From Calliopum simillimum (taxonomy: Eukaryota; Arthropoda; Insecta; Diptera; Lauxaniidae), in contig OX638371.1 of the NCBI GenBank assembly GCA_951812925.1, forward strand, positions 81,973,697 to 82,037,696: a DNA stretch of 64,000 bases, in the 5' to 3' direction. Made by a program: the position numbers and the translations under genes. The stretch's first letter is position 1; each line of letters starts with the position of its first letter. Below are positions 48,715 through 60,654 of this stretch, one piece after another. Under the pieces are notes generated by a model that saw only the letters and a program-made list of their open reading frames with translations, was not told the DNA's origin and ran no database searches.

Positions 48715-49332
48715 TACCCAAAAGGGAAAAGAATTGCTTCAAAAACCCTTCGAAGTGCATCTTTTTCAATAATAAGCGCTTTAATTTGTATATTAAGCAA
48801 ATGTTGTCCAAACAGAATTTGACATACGAATACTTCTACAGCCTTACATTGAATCATTGTGTAATCAGTTTCAATTCAATAAAACAAAAGTAAATAAATA
48901 AGAGAAAGGAAAATAGAAAAGTGAAATAAAAAAGGTTGAATAAAAAATATTTTAATAATAAAGCAAAAAAAAAAAATAAGTAAGAAAAAAATCACCCGGG
49001 CTGGGTTCGAACCCAAGTTGTTCTTACTGCAGCCTTACATGGAATCATTGTGTAATCAGTTTCAATTCAATTAAAGAAAAGTAAATTAATAAGAAAAAGG
49101 AAAATAGAAAAGCGAAATAAAAGATGTTGAATAAAAAATATTTTAATAAAAAAATATAGCAAAACAAAAGGAAAAAAAAAAAATAAAAATCACCCGGGCT
49201 GGGTCCGAACCCCTGTTGTTCTTACTGAAGTCTTATAAAAAATCATTGTGAAAGCGCTTCTAAATTCGTATGGGAACAAGCGCTTTTGAAGTGCTTGGAT
49301 CAGAAGCTCTAGAAATTTTTCCCCCGGGGTTA
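48715..49332. mobile_element. TACCCAA-ended composite repeat, copy 2 (empty site)
   Basis: Same family as 33524-35195, but AAGTGAAATAAA runs directly into AAGGTTGAATAAA with no Helentron-like insertion. A ~180-bp unit carrying CCCGGGCTGGGTTCGAA is duplicated in tandem (blocks at ~48996 and ~49193), each next to an A-rich tract. It lacks the tRNA-like segment of copy 1. Confidence 0.65.
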
Positions 49333-49582
49333 GTACTTATTTTCTCCATGGATATATATTTATATTAGACTGGTTCAAACTTGTATGAAAAACAAATGCT
49401 CTCCCACGGCAACAAAATGTTTTCTTTGATGGTAATAAGCTCTGCCCGAGAATTGGATTCAGAGAATACTTGTTGCATCCCAAACCATTTTAAGAACTGA
49501 GAAGTAGTCCTGAATATGAAAAAATTTGTGATTTAAAATTTAAGATGTTTAACTTTTTATATGGATTTTGAGCCGCAAAACT

Positions 49583-49720
49583 CGAATCTGCAATTTATTT
49601 CTCCATAAGTTCTGTAATTGCGGAGTTATTGGCCATTCGGCTTTGTATCTTAATTTTCCACCTTGAATGGACAATATCTTCAACACTACTGATCTTACAG
49701 AGAAATAAATTGCAGATTCG
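49583..49720. repeat. Perfect 21-bp inverted repeat with 96-bp loop
   Basis: The arms at 49583-49603 and 49700-49720 are exact inverses (starting CGAATCTGCAATTTATTTC). It could be a small hairpin or the ends of a tiny element. No target duplication is seen. Confidence 0.6.
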
Positions 49721-50109
49721 AATTAAGCGACCAAATTTTACTTGGTGCTTATTTATATCAAAGGAAGCAAAAAATTTTAAACTTGAAAATTAGCAATTAA
49801 TTAGTTTCCGGACCCATTTTTTTCTTTTGAAAATTTTTTTGGATTTTCTTGGAATACGCTTTCGAATATTTGAAGCAAAGGAGAGCTCAGAAGACGGTAT
49901 GTTTTTAAGCTATTTGCCAACATAGTTATAATTCATTTAAGCACAGCTGGAATGAAATTTCATAAATACAATAGAGAGACTTCATACAAAGCGTTCACTT
50001 AAATAATTGATGAAGTCAAGTAAAGTGTGGCCATAAAGTCATGAAGATGTATGACTGCGGTTATTGTGCGTGTGAAAAAAAAAAACGATGCAATGAAAAG
50101 TAGATTTTT

Positions 50110-50946
50110 ATACGCTACACCCAGGGTATATTCACTTTGTCCTTCCGTTTGTAACGCAGAGAAGGAGGCGCGGCAGATATAGAAAAGTATATATATTCTT
50201 GATCAGCGTCACCTCCTGAGTCGATATAGCCATGTCAGTTTGTCTGGCTGGCTGGGTGGCTGGCTGTGTGTTGAAATACACTTTTTGGGAAAATTGAGCA
50301 AGATAATTCAATGAAATTTGGTACACTGCCTCCGTTGTCGAAGACAGCTCGGGGGATTGAAAATAAGCCTCCGCCCATACAAAAAATATATTCAAAATGC
50401 AATTTCAGGAGTATTTTTCACGACAATGCAACCAAAATACGGACAAGAGGGCGTGGCACCTCCCATATAAGCAAAAGCTTCAAAACGCTGTACTGAAAGC
50501 GTTTTTTGAGATATTCGAACCAAATTCGACTCAGACGCTACGAATCATAAATGAAAGCTCTTAACAAAAATTGGGTGAAATCGGACAAGGGGGCTTGGCA
50601 CCTCCCATATAAGCAAAAGTTTCAAATTGCTATACTGAAAGAGTTTTTTGAGATAATCCAACCAAACTTCACTCAGATACTAAAGACTATAAATGCACGC
50701 TCTAAGCTAAAACTAGACGAACTCGGACAAGAGGGCGTGGCACCTCCTATACAAGCAAAAGCTTCAAAACGCTATACTGAAAACTTTTTTCACTCAGACA
50801 CTAAAAACTATAAATCCAAGCTCTGGACAAAAACTGGGTGAACTCGGACAAGAGAGCGTAGCACCTCCCACATGAGCAAAATTTTAAAAATACTGCAGTG
50901 TAGGGTATTTTATGTTTGGCCAGGCCAAATTTTACACCCTTACTAG
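50110..50946 (+). mobile_element. Helentron-like element, copy 4, complete
   Basis: It begins ATACGCTACACCCAGGG. The TTGATCAGCGTCACCTCCTG core lies at ~50200 with a GGCTGG tract, then four subrepeats (CACCTCCCATATAAGC type, near 50457, 50598, 50741 and 50862). It ends GTGTAGGGTATTTTATG, the hairpin TTTGGCCAGGCCAAA, TTTTACACCCTTA and CTAG, with T following. Confidence 0.85.
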
Positions 50947-53032
50947 TTTATGTTACTTAACAGGAAGTCATGTCGAGCCGAAAAATCAAATTCGTTTTTG
51001 TTTTATGAAAACACTTAATACAACAATTTCATATTAAAACTAAAAAAATTACAAACTTTTATTTTAATTAATTGCAAAAACTCTTTCGAAATAATTTACT
51101 TTACACTCAACTTACATTTTACCTTCTAGAATTTTTTGTAATAAATACCAAACAAGTGACCGAATTTCACATTATATTAAGTACAACAGAATGTATCTAC
51201 AGAGAAGAATAATATGACAACAGTGAATGCCTAAATACTAAAAGTTTGTATTGTCAGCTTGCATGCAAGTCATTATCAAATGTCTCTTGGGCTGAGTTTT
51301 GTTTTGTGTTGTATGAGAATGACTATTCTTCTGGTTGATTCATTGACCAAGTGCGCTGCTTTTATATGTGGGTCAGTGTCTGCTGTTGCTTTTCTTGGAT
51401 TTCTTTTTTTGGGTATTTGTGAATGCAGTTTTAAGCTTTTACTTTTTGCAAACTAAGTAGGCTATTAACTCTTTTATGTTTATTCAAAAATGTAAAATAA
51501 TATGAATAATAAATTATTATAACTTTTATCCAAAAAAAATGTAAAAGGATACGAAATAATCCAAAAAATTTGTGTTAAATCTTAAAATAAATATAATTTT
51601 TGCCCAAAAACTCATTTATATGTTAGTAGACAAAGGTAGAGCGTTTCAGTACCATTTTAACACCTTATAGCTTCTGATGGAAAACTTGCTAGAGCGTCGC
51701 CCAACAACTTGAGAGTCGTGTGTTCAATTCCCCGTGAACATGAGATGTTTTTTTTATTCGCCTCATAAACGTAATTCACGAACTGGCGAAATTTTTCCGA
51801 ATTGTTCCATGTAACCTTAGCTGTTCATACTTTTACCGCCAAACGCGCCTTTCGGATTTGGGATTCTTGTGTTAATATCTTTGTTTGTCTCACCATTTAT
51901 GGAGATAATGCTGCCTAGTTAAGTGAAGCAATCAACATTTTCAATGTTATCATTGCCAGCCTTTAGTGACGTCGTGTGCATATGGATTTAGCTTTGTACT
52001 TTTAGTCTTGGATGTATGTTTTGTGGTCTTGTGCGGCCCGAAGGCTAGGTCTTCTAATTTGCTTCCATATCTGAGTTTTCATTAAAATTCTGAAATAAAT
52101 ATTTTACTAAAAAATAAACAATAAAAGGCTTGAAAAACTCTTGTAATATAAATATCAGAAAAGGTTTCTTAAAAATTCAAATATGAACTCAGGAATAGTC
52201 TTCCAAAATTTTGGGCTATTTTTCATTTAAATTACGAAGGAACTAAGTTCACTGAATATTTTTTTTAAAGTGCAATCTTATCAACATAAGAGTGTGAATA
52301 CCAGCAGATTTTATACAGACTGACTGACGGTTAGTCCGCCGCTTAATTGCTTTCATTTCGTTTGAATCTCATCATTGCAATGGGCAATACTGCGTGTTTT
52401 TGCGCTGAGATCGTAAATTATGTGAAACAACAAAATGCAATATCCAAGTAGATGCCTGAAAGATCAGTCGATAGATGAATTGCAGCAGTTGCATAATGCA
52501 ATAGTTCACAATAATGCTAAGAAAAACTACAATAATGCATTCAGCATAATTATGTGCAATCAATCATACAAAAAAAAAGGAACAGCAATAAATAAAAACT
52601 AAGGCTTGTTTTTATTTGAGCGTCAATTTATTTACATTTGAGCGGTAATAAAATATAATGTATTCCAATATTTTAAGAAATTATATAATTTTCTTTCATC
52701 GTTTATAATCTACGTATCGGCGCATAGGTCCTCCGCATAACTTATTCATCACGTACATGTGTGTCATTCACTTTAATAGTTGTATAAGTCCATTTCGGGG
52801 CAAATGTAATGTCATTTGGCCGATATAATTTTAACTTAATATAATCAATTTCACACCATCAGATAACCTTTTTATGAAAACACAGCACAATTTTATTTAT
52901 TTGTAACAAAATGTGAGCCAATTATGACCATACTTTTGCCTCAAAATGGACTTACTCCACTATACTTCTCCTATTCACACATTTCTTGTTCCAGCGTCCG
53001 TTTCAAAATTTGCTTCTACCTTGAAGATACTT
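50947..53032. other. No protein gene; tRNA-like segment at ~51,680
   Basis: At 51680-51746 TTGCTAGAGCG (A-box-like) and GTGTTCAATTCCCC (B-box-like) are followed by T8, another tRNA-like relic. A 65-codon hydrophobic frame at 51259-51456 has no familiar motif. The rest is AT-rich. Confidence 0.35.
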
Positions 53033-53152
53033 GACACCAGATATGCATTGCTGATCTATAGCCGTTTGATTAGTACGTAGTTATGTTTTTTCGACACCAG
53101 ATATGCATTGCTGATCTATAGCCGTTTGATTAGTACGTAGTTATGTTTTTTC
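53033..53152. repeat. Exact 60-bp tandem duplication
   Basis: GACACCAGATATGC through TTTTTTC occurs twice back to back with no difference. It is either a very recent duplication or a sequence/assembly artefact. Confidence 0.9.
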
Positions 53153-53388
53153 GTCGTCTAATTGGCCGCATATATTTGAGTGCTTAGGACTCGTTTTTTG
53201 CAACTTTTGGGCCTTTATTTTTATTATTTTTTTTTTTTTTTGTTGAGAGAGTTGTAGACCTGTGCGCGGTCTTACCTTCTGTGCGTTCTTTTCTATATCC
53301 GTATATGTTCTTTCAGTTATTTCTCCTTAGTGCGCAAACAAAAATGTTATTACTGACTTCTTAAAAAAAAGATTTAAAATTTTTTTTT

Positions 53389-54300
53389 ATACCCTACACC
53401 CAGGGTATATTCACTTTGTCCTTCCGTTTGTAACGCATAAAAGGAGGCGTGGCAGATATAGAAAAGTATATATATTCTTGATCAGCGTCACCTCCTGAGT
53501 CGATATAGCCATGTCCGTCTGCCTGGCTGGCTGGCTGTGTGTTGAAATACACTTTTTGGGAAAACTAAGCAAGATAATTCAATGAAATTTAATACACTGC
53601 CTTCGTCGTCAGCTCGGGGGATTGAAAATGAGCAAAATCGTTCAACGGACACGCCTACCGCCCACACTATAACTATATTCAAAATGCAACTTTAGGAGTA
53701 TTTTTCACGACAATGCAACTAAAATACACATAAATACTACGAATTGTAAGCGAAAGCTCTGAGAAAAATCTGAGCGAATTCGCACAAGAGGGCGTGGCAC
53801 CTCCCATATAAACAAATGCATAAAACCCCATTCTAAAAGCGTTTCTTGAAATATTCGAACCAAATTTTACTCAGAAACTAAGAATTATAAATGAAAGCTC
53901 TCAACAAAAATTGGGTGAAATCGGACAAGGGGGTGTGGCACCTCCCATATAAGCAAATGTTTCAAAATGCAATACTGAAAGAGTTTTTGGAGATAATCCA
54001 ACCAAATTTCACTCAGACACTAAGAACTATAAATGTACGCACTAAGCTAAAACTAGACGAACTCGGACAAGAGGGCATGGCACCTCCTATAAGCGAAAGT
54101 TTCAAAACGCTATACTGAAAATATTTTTTGAGATAATCCAACCAAATTTCACTCAGACTCTAAGAACTATAAATGCAAGCTCTGAGCAAAAGCTGGGTGA
54201 ACTCGGACAAGAGGGCACCTCCCATGTGAGCAAAATTTCAAAAATACTGCAGTGTAGGGTATTTAATGTTTGGCCAGGCCAAAGGTTACACCCTTTCTAG
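53389..54300 (+). mobile_element. Helentron-like element, copy 5, complete
   Basis: It begins ATACCCTACACCCAGGG after an A/T run. The core at ~53477 and GTCCGTCTGCCTGGCTGG tract follow, then four subrepeats (CACCTCC near 53799, 53940, 54082 and 54212). It ends GTGTAGGGTATTTAATG, hairpin TTTGGCCAGGCCAAA, GGTTACACCCTTT and CTAG, with T following. Confidence 0.85.
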
Positions 54301-54657
54301 TTTTATCTTCGATTTGCTAAGCCGTTTTACTTTAGTTATGAAGTTTTCCCGAAGACAGATGTCTTTGAGGCAGTTAATTGTCGTTAAGATGTAGTGATCT
54401 GGTAACACTGTGGCTGTATGAAATTTAAACCGTCGGGAGACAATCCATTCTTACCTTATGAGTATACGGGTAAAAGTTACTAACAGTTTTGCTAAATTGG
54501 CATGCGATTCCCTTCGAAAGTTTCAAATTAATATTTTCTCTAAGCATATGTGTTTTCATTAAAACTAACTTCTGGTACGAGAAATCGATGATATCTTATT
54601 AAAAATATATTTTCCTGTTAGATACGTATACATTTATCAGGGTACGATACAATGAGC

Positions 54658-54803
54658 GATTAGCAAACCAAGACTAAGACAAAACTGCTATTGTCTTGGT
54701 CTTAATCTTGGTTTTTATATTGAGTCTTGGTCTTGGTCTTGGTCTTTCAGTCTTGGTCTCGGGTTTGGTCTTGGTCATAATTTTGGTCTTGGTATTAATC
54801 TTA
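54658..54803. repeat. TCTTGG hexamer repeat of the TAGTGATG family
   Basis: Head AGCAAACCAAGACTAAGAC, then CTGCTATTGTCTTGG (hairpin-forming), TATTGAGTCTTGGTCTTGG and diverged units. The TATTGAGTCTTGG word is shared with the copies at 3.9 and 26.4 kb. Confidence 0.6.
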
Positions 54804-54954
54804 ACCATAGAAATAAAAAATTACATAAAAAAATTTTAAATTTTGCGTTAAACTTTATTGAAAATCTCAGTAATTTTTACTGTATTATTCAGATACTGTG
54901 CGCCCGTAAAGAAAATTCGTAACTTTACGGTTTGCACACAGTAATCTTTTTTAA

Positions 54955-55177
54955 CCCTTTCGACCTTATAAAACAAACGATGGGGTATACAACATTTATG
55001 ATGGGATAACCTTGGAAACTAAAAATTTTCAAATTTTCTCTCTGAGATAAATGGTCCCAGCTTAGACCCTGCTGGGATATATGATCCAAAGCTCAAAAAC
55101 TGCTGGGATAGATATCCACGTAATCCAATGAACAAAAAAAATTTTTGGAATGTACTGTCCCAATCAGGTCGAAAGGG
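54955..55177. mobile_element. piggyBac-type MITE, TTAA target site
   Basis: CCCTTTCGACCT and its inverse AGGTCGAAAGGG end a 223-bp element flanked on both sides by TTAA (54951-54954 and 55178-55181). CCC...GGG ends with TTAA are the mark of piggyBac elements. Confidence 0.85.
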
Positions 55178-55181
55178 TTAA

Positions 55182-56742
55182 ATGTATAAAAATAAAAAAA
55201 AAAATAATTTTGACGGTGCACAGTGGTCAATAAGAGAACGCTAGCCGGCCATAACTCCAAAAATTTTTGAGTCAACAGTAACACAAATTTAAAGTAAAAT
55301 ATCTACATAACATATTTCAAGTACCAGAATACCTAGAATAATACTATTTCTAAGTCTTCGCGTCTTAAACTTGATGAATTAAGAAAATTCCAAAAATTTC
55401 TTAAAATATGCGAAAGTTTAAATGAGAGTATCTTTAAAACTAAATAGTCTTACCGTCTGAAACTTATGGTAAGAATAATTTGATCTATTTTCTGAAGATT
55501 TGCTTACTTAGATGCTACTTTTTTTTTAATAAATAGGATATCCGGATCATCACAAAAAATTTCTAATATCATTTCCCAAATTTAAGAATTTTGTGCTCTG
55601 TGGTTTATAACAAAAAAGTTTTATGAAGTTGCAACGGCTCGATCATTTAAGTGCGTTATATGAGGTTCTCTGAAGGATCTGTGCATTTATAGCCACCCCC
55701 TTCACACCATTTTTGGACTACGATGAGTTTATCTTCAGCGACTTTTCTGCATACTTGCAACGCTCCAGTTTCGTAAAACTAATCACAGCCAAACTGTTTC
55801 AGGTAATGCAATAAAATTCGATGAAATATTTTTGGTAGCATCTATTTATTTGTTGAAAATGGGCGTGATCGGGTCAAGGACACGCCCACAAAAAATTTGT
55901 TTTTGGGAATTCTATTTCGAGCGTAGAACAAAGTTCTATATTGGATGCGACTCGTAATTTCTGTTAAGAATAACATTAATAAATCTTATTTAAAAAGTAA
56001 ACTTATAAGCTGAAAGTGCTGAAAACAGTTAAATTACATAAGATTCTTTATTTGAGAGAGTAAAATTTGGAAACGAAAGACCTTTTTTGTTTTTGGTCTT
56101 AAATTTTTTGGGAAAAAAATTCAAATTTGCCTTAGGGGCGAGAAAAATATAAGGTGTCGCGCTTTGGGTAAAAAAAAAAAAAAAAATGGTTTTGTTAGTC
56201 ATTAGTCTCATCAAATTTTTTTAACAAGAAATACCCATTTGAAATTAACTACTCAATTTAATTTACCACCATTCAAATTGATTGTTCAACGGCAAACCAA
56301 CATATTTTTTGCAGTTCAAATAACTTTTTGAAGTTGATTTGATTTTTCAACACTGAAAATAATAATTTTCATGTTCATTAAATCAAGCCAACTAAAAGTG
56401 ACTTTTTTAATTGACTGTAACCAAACATACGAATTTTATTTTTGACTTATTGGGGAATAGTGTTGTCTACATGAAAAAGGAATTCGATACTTTGTAGCTC
56501 GAAATAAATTTAAGTGCAATAGTTACAAATAGCAAGTTATGAATTAAGTTCTGCTTAATGCGGGAGGATTTTGTCCTAGTACCATGTGTCGTTAAAATAC
56601 AGGGTTTTGAAATTGGCGATTTTACCATTTTAAAGCTAAGTGATTTCATTTGAAGTAGTTTTTAGAAAAGTTTAAGAGGGATTTTTGAAAAAAAAAAAAA
56701 AAAATTATTTTGAAAGTATTATTTTTTTTTATTAAAAGAACA
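55182..56742. other. No gene seen
   Basis: AT-rich. Short frames at 56029-56649 have no familiar motif. Confidence 0.35.
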
Positions 56743-57103
56743 TATTGGACTTTTAACAAAACTACCTAAGTCGATATAAGAAAATTCTCCAGGATTTTAG
56801 TCCTAAATATAAAATTTAAATACGCTTCTATTGGTATAATCGTCATATCTCTATTATTTCTTGTTCCAGAGGTATAAGGGTGTCCCATAGTTCTTAGCGC
56901 GGTGAAATGTAATGAACAAAAAAAAAAAAAAAAAATAGTTTGACAGCAGACACTTTAAGATTAGTAAAAATTTATGGAAAGAGGAGATTCAACGCTGCAT
57001 CAACGGAATTGAGCCAAATTATTGAAAAGTAGTTAATCAGTTTTTAGGCTCTCCTGAAAAGTTGCCAATTTCGAGTTAGGTTGTTTTGTCAAAAGTTCAC
57101 AGA
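56743..57103. mobile_element. MITE, copy 2 of the 8389-8734 family
   Basis: It shares ATAAAATTTAAATACGCTTC, AGGGTGTCCCATA, GGAAAGAGGAGATTC and the right end TTAGGTTGTTTTGTC with copy 1. The left TIR is diverged (TTGGACTTTTAACAAAAC). It has a ~32-bp segment at 57003-57034 that copy 1 lacks. Confidence 0.75.
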
Positions 57104-59392
57104 CATAAAAATCAATAGGTTTATTAATTTAGAAAGTTTGATGCAACTTATAAATTTAAGAAAAAACAGTCTTTCAAAGAAAATCAGAAAAAACGCATTA
57201 TTTATGTCACACATCGGTACTATAATAGGCATTGCCAAATTTGAGCTTAATCGGTTTCAAAAACTTTTTCAACTGGTACACTTGACGTGATTTCCTTCAT
57301 ACGAGTATTTAAAAACAACTAAAAAGTTAAAGCTTAATATTAAAAATGTGGTATAAATTCAAGATGAAATCCTTATTTTTAAAGAATCGATACAGTCACT
57401 TTGATACAATTGTTTGTATTAAGTATATCTGAGCAACAAACAGTATGTGGGGTGTTGCATTTGCTGCAACTTTGGCAGACTGCGGGAATATTTTATAAAG
57501 GTGGGTAGGCAGGCAGACAGACAGACCGTCTAAATGGCTGGCAGCTGATTGTGAGAGCAAAATTATAATATGGTAACATGCAACATTACTACAAAAAAAA
57601 GAAAAAAAAAAAAACGTTGAGGCCACACAGATATCGACGTTGTGCGAATGATCAAAGGTTAAATAAACTCGCATGAGACCCAGAAGCAGCTGTAATTTTA
57701 GTTGGTGCTGCTACATACTGCTGCGGGGTATTGTACTGCGTGGCATTTGTTTTATGCAAAATCCAATAATTTTTTTTTTTTTTTGGAAATTGGCAAGACA
57801 TTAAAATTTTTGGTTTTTTTTGTGATTTTCATAATAAAGTAATTGCTTAATATTTTCAGCGTAAAGCCAGATGCATTTTTTTGTTTTTGCTACTCTTCAA
57901 ACAATTCATAACTTTCACTTTTTGTACTAAAAAAAAAAAAAAAAATGGGGTAAAAACAACGATTATTACATGAGCAACAGCAACAATAAACAACATAGTT
58001 TGCTTTACGCATGCGCAACATAAATAAGTCGATTGCTTTACATTGCGCTGAATCGTGTTGCGCTACCGTAAATGTTGTTTGTTTTTGTTGTTGTTGTCTT
58101 TGTTGCTATTGCTTTCCTTGTATGAATTGCATTTATGGCATTTGATTTTAAATTTATTTATTTTAATAATTTTTATAATTTTTCTAGTCGGACGTCGTTG
58201 ATGCGCTGTAGTGATAAATAAATAATTTTCATTATGAATTTTTAAGTTGACTTCCGTTTACTTATTAAATAATCTTCATGCATATATTCGTAATGTTTTT
58301 TTTTTTTTGTTGAAAATTGATTTTACTTTTTTTTTGTTGTAGATGATGAATTACGATAGGTACGATTGACTTGTGCAGTTAAAAATGAAAGTGCAGTTTT
58401 CTTAAAATTGTTGTAATTACTTGAGATTAACAGATTAACATCAGTTTGATATGCTGTAATTGTTGGCGCCTCCCTGCACCATTTTTAACGTGCTTATTGC
58501 TGCGTTACACTGAGATAAAATTGTTGTTAAAATAACTGATCACAGTGGGCTGCTGAAAAGCTTAGGTTTTATAAAAATTACGACGAAATTGGGTATGGAG
58601 TTGTTTTTTTAATTATTTCAGAATCATAAAACTGCTCTATTTAAAGTCGTAGTTGCGCGGATTTATCAAAATAGTCGCATTTTTCGATGTTGAATCTGAA
58701 TCTGACCGCAGAATTACTCTATCTATCTAAAAAGTTTCATAACAGTGCATTGATTGTAATTTTAACCATAGAACATGATGGCAATTGCATTTTTTGTTTT
58801 TTTTTTCTTTTTGTTATCAAAATTTATCGATAATTCGCTAGATTCGATATCTATTGTTCTATATTAGTATTTTTGAAGTTTTTCTCCGATATTTATCTAT
58901 CAAAATAAGGACGTTTCAAGACTTTGCTGTTACTGTTTTGCCTTACCTTTTCCATTTAATATACCTTTTCATTGTTTTACATTTCAACAGTATAAAATCT
59001 TTCTTTCTTAAATTTATCGAGTATTCTTATGTATTTCGACAATTTGCGACTTTTTCCGCTATCGACTATTTACACCCTTCGCTTATTATACAATTGTTTA
59101 TACCATCTAGCTATAATTTTTAACTCTCGTAAAGTCTTTTGATGTTTTAGAATTTATCGATGATTTTAATAATTTCCAATGCTTATTGATATTCGGAGCA
59201 GTGCTTTCTGATTCCAACCAATATTATATGTTTTAAGAAACTTACAACTTTTTTGAAATTTTTTGTTTTTTTTAAATGATTCGTCATGTATTGCCCTATT
59301 TTTGTATTTTTTATTGCCTAAATTTTATGAATCTTTCAGTAATAATATGCATTACTTTTTTTTCATCAATGTTTTCATTCTGTTTTCTGTGT
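57104..59392. other. No gene seen
   Basis: AT-rich, many poly-A/T tracts. A GCAACAGCAACAA-type stretch at 57970 and a TGTTGTTGTTG stretch at 58085 are partly complementary. Confidence 0.35.
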
Positions 59393-59744
59393 ACTGCAGT
59401 TTTTGCAAACAAATACTTCAGTGAACTGTAGTTTTACAAACAAATACTTTAGTGTACTGTACTTTTTGCAAACAAATACTTCAGTGTACTGTACTTTTTA
59501 CAAACAAATAGTTCAATGTACTGTACTTTTTGCAAACAAATAGTTCAGTGTACTGTCGTTTTTGCAAACAAATACTTCAGTGTACTTTAGTTTTTACAAA
59601 CAAATACTTCAGTGTGCTGTAGTTTTTACAAACAAATACTTCAGTGTACTGTAGTTTTTACAAACAAATACTTCAGTATACTGTACTATCTGCAAACAAA
59701 TACTTCAGTGTACTGTACTTTTTTGCAAACAAATACTTCAGTTT
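59393..59744. repeat. 32-bp minisatellite, 11 units
   Basis: Consensus ACTGTAGTTTTTRCAAACAA then ATACTTCAGTGT. Eleven units fill 352 bp, an average of exactly 32 bp despite substitutions in most units. Two units each differ by one base in length and cancel. There is no spacer/repeat alternation, so it is not a CRISPR array. Confidence 0.95.
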
Positions 59745-60654
59745 ACCGAAAAAAATTTTTTTTTTCTTAAATTTTTTTTACGGAAATCTTTTGAAAGGTG
59801 GATGAAAAACATTCGTTTTTCAAATGATTTACGTTAAAAAAAAAGTAAAAAAAAAAATATTTTTTTTTTAATTTTTAAGATTTTTCAGAACACGGCCGTC
59901 ATTTCGTCAATATTCTTATGATTTATATGGGAAATATTTGTTTACCTTGTATTTTCTAAGTAATAGAAGCTATATCCTTCTACTTCGAAATTTTTTTTAT
60001 GACCACCTAGTGGGTGATAAAAAATTGTCACTTGAAACTTTAGAAAAAAAAATTTCCGTGGCTCTCAGAGCCATTAAGCGCAAAGCAAGTCTTCTACAAA
60101 ATGTTTGTTTATAAAAATCGGAGAACCCAACTGCAAATTTCGAAAAAATTGAAATGATCATGGCCATCTATAGATACCTACTTATAGAAGATCTTGTCCA
60201 AAACAATTTTATTTGTGAAAGACTTTAAAAGGAATACTGTCCATCCAGCATTCGTTTGTTATAACAAACATTATTTACATATAATCATTCTTACCGATTA
60301 TGTACTCTTTAAAAAGAGTTTCACACTTATGTTCTGGTTTATTGTAATATTTCTTACTTGGCTAATCCCACAAACACTTTAAGACTGTCACAACTAATCA
60401 AAACATTGACATATGGCCCAGTTTTCAAAGTGTAGCCCCCACACATTCAATTGCCATTGCAAAGAAATATAAACCAGAATTGAAAAAAGAACAATAAAAA
60501 TAAAATCACAACTTGACAGCACAACAGAATGAATGAATGAATTACGATTCTTTTCTTAAAGTTTCAAGTGAAAACTAAGAAACCAATATGAACTACTTTA
60601 GACATGCCTACATGTACATCATACACAGAATATCTACTATCTACATACTACATA
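59745..60654. other. No gene seen
   Basis: AT-rich spacer between the minisatellite and a fold-back element. Confidence 0.35.

Noticed and set aside
51259..51456. 65-codon Cys/Leu-rich frame as a small secreted or membrane protein
   Set aside because: There is no signal-peptide logic, no splice partner and no similarity I recognise.
59393..59744. CRISPR-like periodic array
   Set aside because: Units are contiguous with no unique spacers, no cas genes exist, and the genome is eukaryotic.
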